Origin: Hyphomicrobiales bacterium
GTDB taxonomy: Bacteria; Pseudomonadota; Alphaproteobacteria; Rhizobiales; Phreatobacteraceae
Length of the DNA: 64,000 nucleotides
Direction: 5' to 3'
Assembly (NCBI GenBank): GCA_017304475.1
Contig: JAFKKV010000021.1
Span: forward strand, 1 to 64,000
A program made the position numbers and the translations under genes. Positions 61,499 through 64,000 of the stretch are shown here, piece by piece. Every line of letters begins with the position of its first letter. Position 1 is the stretch's first letter. The notes beneath the pieces were generated by a model. That model searched no databases and had not been told where the DNA came from. It was given only the letters and a program-made list of their open reading frames with translations.

Positions 61499-62839
61499 TC
61501 AGGCGGAGCTGCGTGTCGATGACGGCAGCGCGCGTCCGGCGGTGAGCGTGACCGCCACTTCCAGGCCGCCAAGCGCGGCTCGGCCGAAGGCCAGGGTTCC
61601 GCCGAGATCGGCGACGATGTCGCCGACGATGGCAAGGCCCAGGCCGGCGCCCGGTACGGTCTCGTCCAGCCGCCTGCCGCGTTCGCCGGCCGCGACCATC
61701 GCGGTCTCGGCGATGCCGGGGCCGTCGTCGGAGACCGTCACGGTGACCTGGCCATGGCCGTGGCTCGCCGTGATGAGCACTTCGCTCCTGGCCCATTTGA
61801 AGGCGTTGTCGACGAGGTTGCCGATGATTTCCTCGAGGTCTTCCCGCGTGGCCTGAACGGTGATGGCCGGATCGATATCGGCTTCCGTCTTGATGCCGCG
61901 CGCGCCGTGGACACGGCCTGCGGCAAAGGCCGCGTCATCGGCGACGGCCGCGACGGATGCGCTTGGATGTCCCAGGCCGACCGGCTGGCTGCGCGCACGC
62001 TTCAGGCGGCGATCGATCTGCCGCTGGATCTGTTCGGCGCTGGCCAGGATGATCGGGTCGGCTGCAGTCCCGTCCTGCGCGGCACGCAGAATGACGACGC
62101 TGAGCGGCGTCTTGATGGCATGGGCGAGATTGGCGGCATCCTGGCGTGACCGCTCGGCGGCCGTCGCCAGTTGCGCGATCAACCGGTTCACGGCGTCGGC
62201 CACGCCTTCCAGATTGGCGATACCGGGGCGCGCCACGGTTTCGGCGTCGCCGGCACGAACCTGTTCGATGTCGTGGGCAAGCTGGCGCACGGGCCGCAGG
62301 CCCCAGCTGATCTGGGCGGTCAGGCCGGCGATCAGCGCGCATGCGAGGCCGAGCATGGTCCACAGAATGGTGACCTGGATGCCGGTGACTTCGGCCTCGA
62401 TTTCGGCGAGCGGTGCGGTCACCAGGAGCTGCGCGGGCGTCGTTTCGTCGGGGATCGGTCGCCTCATGAATGTCACGCGCTCGCCGAGCGTGCCGGCGCC
62501 GGTCTCCCCCCTGGCGCTGGCCAGGAAATGCGCGGGGTCTCGGCCGGCGAAGGAGCGTGACTGTGCGATGGCCTTCCCACCGGTTTCCACCAGCCAGTAC
62601 CAGCCGGAGCGGGCCCGTCCGAAACCGGCCTCGTCCGGCTGCCGCCCGACCGACACGGTGCCGTCGCTGCCGATATCCATATTGGTCGCCAGTTGATCGG
62701 CGGCGGCGGCCAGCCTGAGGTCGAGGGAGCGCCGGGCGGAGCGTTCGGCGAAGCCGCCGAGCAGCGCGGTGACGAGGGCGATCGCCGCGATCGTCCAGAT
62801 CGCGGTGATCAGCATCAGCCGGCCTTCAAGCGAGCGCAT
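61499..62839 (-). CDS. Sensor histidine kinase (PhoQ/EnvZ-like)
   Basis: This 446-residue protein has TM1 near residues 7-28, a periplasmic domain of about 130 residues, TM2 near 155-178, a HAMP region, the H-box NLAHAIKTPLSVVILRA with phospho-acceptor His, and HATPase motifs (N-box EEIIGNLVDNAFKWA, G1 VSDDGPGIAE, G2 GAGLGLAIVGDIV). It phosphorylates the response regulator encoded just upstream in the transcript, overlapping by 14 bases. The stimulus is unknown. Confidence 0.93.
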   Translation of the reverse strand: MRSLEGRLMLITAIWTIAAIALVTALLGGFAERSARRSLDLRLAAAADQLATNMDIGSDGTVSVGRQPDEAGFGRARSGWYWLVETGGKAIAQSRSFAGRDPAHFLASARGETGAGTLGERVTFMRRPIPDETTPAQLLVTAPLAEIEAEVTGIQVTILWTMLGLACALIAGLTAQISWGLRPVRQLAHDIEQVRAGDAETVARPGIANLEGVADAVNRLIAQLATAAERSRQDAANLAHAIKTPLSVVILRAAQDGTAADPIILASAEQIQRQIDRRLKRARSQPVGLGHPSASVAAVADDAAFAAGRVHGARGIKTEADIDPAITVQATREDLEEIIGNLVDNAFKWARSEVLITASHGHGQVTVTVSDDGPGIAETAMVAAGERGRRLDETVPGAGLGLAIVGDIVADLGGTLAFGRAALGGLEVAVTLTAGRALPSSTRSSA

Positions 62840-63506
62840 CCCCGGCCCCTCCGCGCCGCAACCGGTAGCCTGCGCCCCGCACCGTCTCGATCAGGTCGGC
62901 ACCGAGCTTGCGGCGCAGGCGGCTGACGATGACCTCGAGCGAATTGAAATCGCGATCGCTGTCGTGGTCATAGACATGGTCGGTCAGCTCCGATCGCGAC
63001 ACGACCTGTTCAGGGCGATGGACCAGGTAGTTCAGGACGCGCGTCTCGAGGGCCGTCAGGCGAACCGGCACGCCCTCCAGCTCCGCCGTGCCGGTCACCG
63101 TGTCGACGGTGACGGCGCCGATCTGGATGCGCGGCGAGGCGTGTCCGGCAGTGCGCCGGATCAGGGCATCGAGCCTCAGGAGCAGTTCCTCGATGCGGAA
63201 GGGCTTGGTGACATAGTCGTCGGCTCCGGCGCGGAAGGCAGCGGCCTTGTCGGCCAGTCGGTCGCGCGCGGTCAGCACCAGAACGGGCGTGGCGACGCCA
63301 TCGGCGCGAATACGCGAGAGCACGCTGACGCCGTCGATTTTCGGCAGCCCGAGATCGAGGATGATGGCGCCGTAGGAACCGGTTGTCGCCTGATGCGCGG
63401 CGTCCTCGCCGTCGCGGCTGAGGTCGATGACATAGCGCTCGGCCGATAGCCGCGAGACGATCTCGGCCGCCAGAGGCGCATCGTCTTCGACCAGGAGCAG
63501 ACGCAT
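62826..63506 (-). CDS. OmpR/PhoP-family response regulator
   Basis: This 226-residue protein has a receiver domain (MRLLLVEDDAPLAAEI with acidic pocket Asp; phosphorylation Asp in GAIILDLGLPKIDG; Lys in DDYVTKPF) and an OmpR winged helix (VRLTALETRVLNYLVHRPEQ, then VYDHDSDRDFNSLEVIVSRL). It regulates promoters after phosphorylation by the downstream kinase. ATG 63506 matches the family; ATG 63518 would add MAPP. It is divergent from a secreted protein gene that may be a target. Confidence 0.93.
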   Translation of the reverse strand: MRLLLVEDDAPLAAEIVSRLSAERYVIDLSRDGEDAAHQATTGSYGAIILDLGLPKIDGVSVLSRIRADGVATPVLVLTARDRLADKAAAFRAGADDYVTKPFRIEELLLRLDALIRRTAGHASPRIQIGAVTVDTVTGTAELEGVPVRLTALETRVLNYLVHRPEQVVSRSELTDHVYDHDSDRDFNSLEVIVSRLRRKLGADLIETVRGAGYRLRRGGAGDALA

Positions 63507-63663
63507 CGGCGGGGCCATCCGGATGGGGCGAGAGGATCGGCGGAGAAAGGCAGGCTCGGGATAGGGCGACCCACCTTAACCCTGGTTGAACCGCGAGCGA
63601 CAGGCAGGGTTGGGGGGCAGGGGGCCAGAAGGGACCTCGTCAAGCCATGAAGAGGAGGCCCTC

Positions 63664-64000
63664 ATGATCACGCCCCTGATCCCCGATATCCGTCGCAGCA
63701 TGCTTCGGTCGGCGTCATTCGCCGCCATTCTGACCGCGGCCGTCGCCGGCGGCGGCCTGATCACTGCCGCACCGGTCTCAGCGCAGACCGCTCCGGCCGG
63801 AACGGCTGTCGCCGACAGCGTTGTCCAGGGCCGTATTCTCGATCGTTTCGGCGACCGTCTCGTGATCGAGGGCTCTGCTGGCCGGATCCTCGTCGATGTG
63901 CAGGCGGTCGCAAGACAGGCCGCTGATCTCGCACCAGGCCAGGCGGTTGTCGCCGAGGGGCTCCTGAACGCCAGGGTCCTGCAGGCGCGCCGCATCTCTG
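63664..64000 (+). CDS. Secreted protein with OB-fold-like domain, truncated by window edge
   Basis: The 112 codons read from ATG 63664 (ribosome site GAGGAGGCCC) give a long signal region (SFAAILTAAVAGGGLITAAP, cleavage near VSA-QT) followed by a small beta-rich domain: SVVQGRILDRFGDRLVIEG, AGRILVDVQA, LAPGQAVVAEGLLN. This resembles short periplasmic OB-fold (BOF/YgiW-like) modules. The gene continues beyond the window. It lies divergent from the response regulator with 145 bases between, a common place for a two-component target. Confidence 0.75.
   Translation, partial: MITPLIPDIRRSMLRSASFAAILTAAVAGGGLITAAPVSAQTAPAGTAVADSVVQGRILDRFGDRLVIEGSAGRILVDVQAVARQAADLAPGQAVVAEGLLNARVLQARRIS

Overview
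The window looks like chromosomal DNA of a GC-rich alphaproteobacterium, most likely in Hyphomicrobiales (Rhizobiales; a Phreatobacter/Bosea-like lineage is plausible but not proven). The evidence is the high-GC codon use, several TctC-type binding proteins, an Omp25/31-like porin, a dmeRF metal-efflux pair, a GTTC-N7-GTTC SOS box of the alphaproteobacterial type, and many catabolic operons with dedicated transporters. No rRNA, tRNA, insertion sequence or integrase was recognised.

Layout. 1-2.8 kb: the end of a type I-E CRISPR-Cas locus (cas1 tail, cas2, leader, 36 repeats with 35 spacers); the array is visibly made of two blocks with different repeat variants. 3-4.2 kb: an MFS exporter. 4.3-10 kb: a leftward catabolic operon (FAH-family hydrolase, HpaH-like hydratase, RidA, flavin reductase, COG3618 amidohydrolase, solitary TctC), divergent from an IclR regulator, with a perfect palindromic operator between them. 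10.3-18.8 kb: three large rightward genes: a membrane-embedded alpha/beta-hydrolase with a long helical tail, a patatin-like lipase whose catalytic dyad is split by about 580 residues containing membrane helices, and a bifunctional peptidoglycan hydrolase (M15 peptidase plus GH19-type lysozyme). 18.9-28.5 kb: a PuuB-like oxidoreductase, HAD dehalogenase, GNAT, Lrp regulator, complete tctCBA transporter, an HExxH protein, a PHB-depolymerase-like esterase preceded by PhaR-type sites, and a GrlR-like protein.

28.7-37.9 kb: a HAL-like aromatic lyase whose MIO triad lacks its serine, divergent from a dipeptide-type ABC transporter operon with an ornithine cyclodeaminase homologue and a PhnD-like protein. 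37.9-40.1 kb: a DNA alkylation repair group (AlkA-like, AlkB, Ogt) with two exact Ada boxes. 40.2-43.2 kb: LysE exporter, GST with an antisense tail, SulP transporter. 43.3-55 kb: a catabolic cluster (DapA-like aldolase, luciferase-like monooxygenase, two paralogous metal-ligand-poor M24 enzymes, M20 deacylase, ABM protein, FMN reductase, SsuABC/TauABC-like transporter). It is tied together by one LysR gene and three copies of the same 16-bp T-N11-A dyad in the three promoter regions. This is the best candidate for an undescribed coordinated system.

55.2-64 kb: an SOS-box-preceded small gene, a YoaK-family membrane protein, dmeRF, an SDR/HxlR/MaoC group, a double-barrel outer membrane protein, an OmpR-type two-component system, and the start of a secreted OB-fold-like protein.
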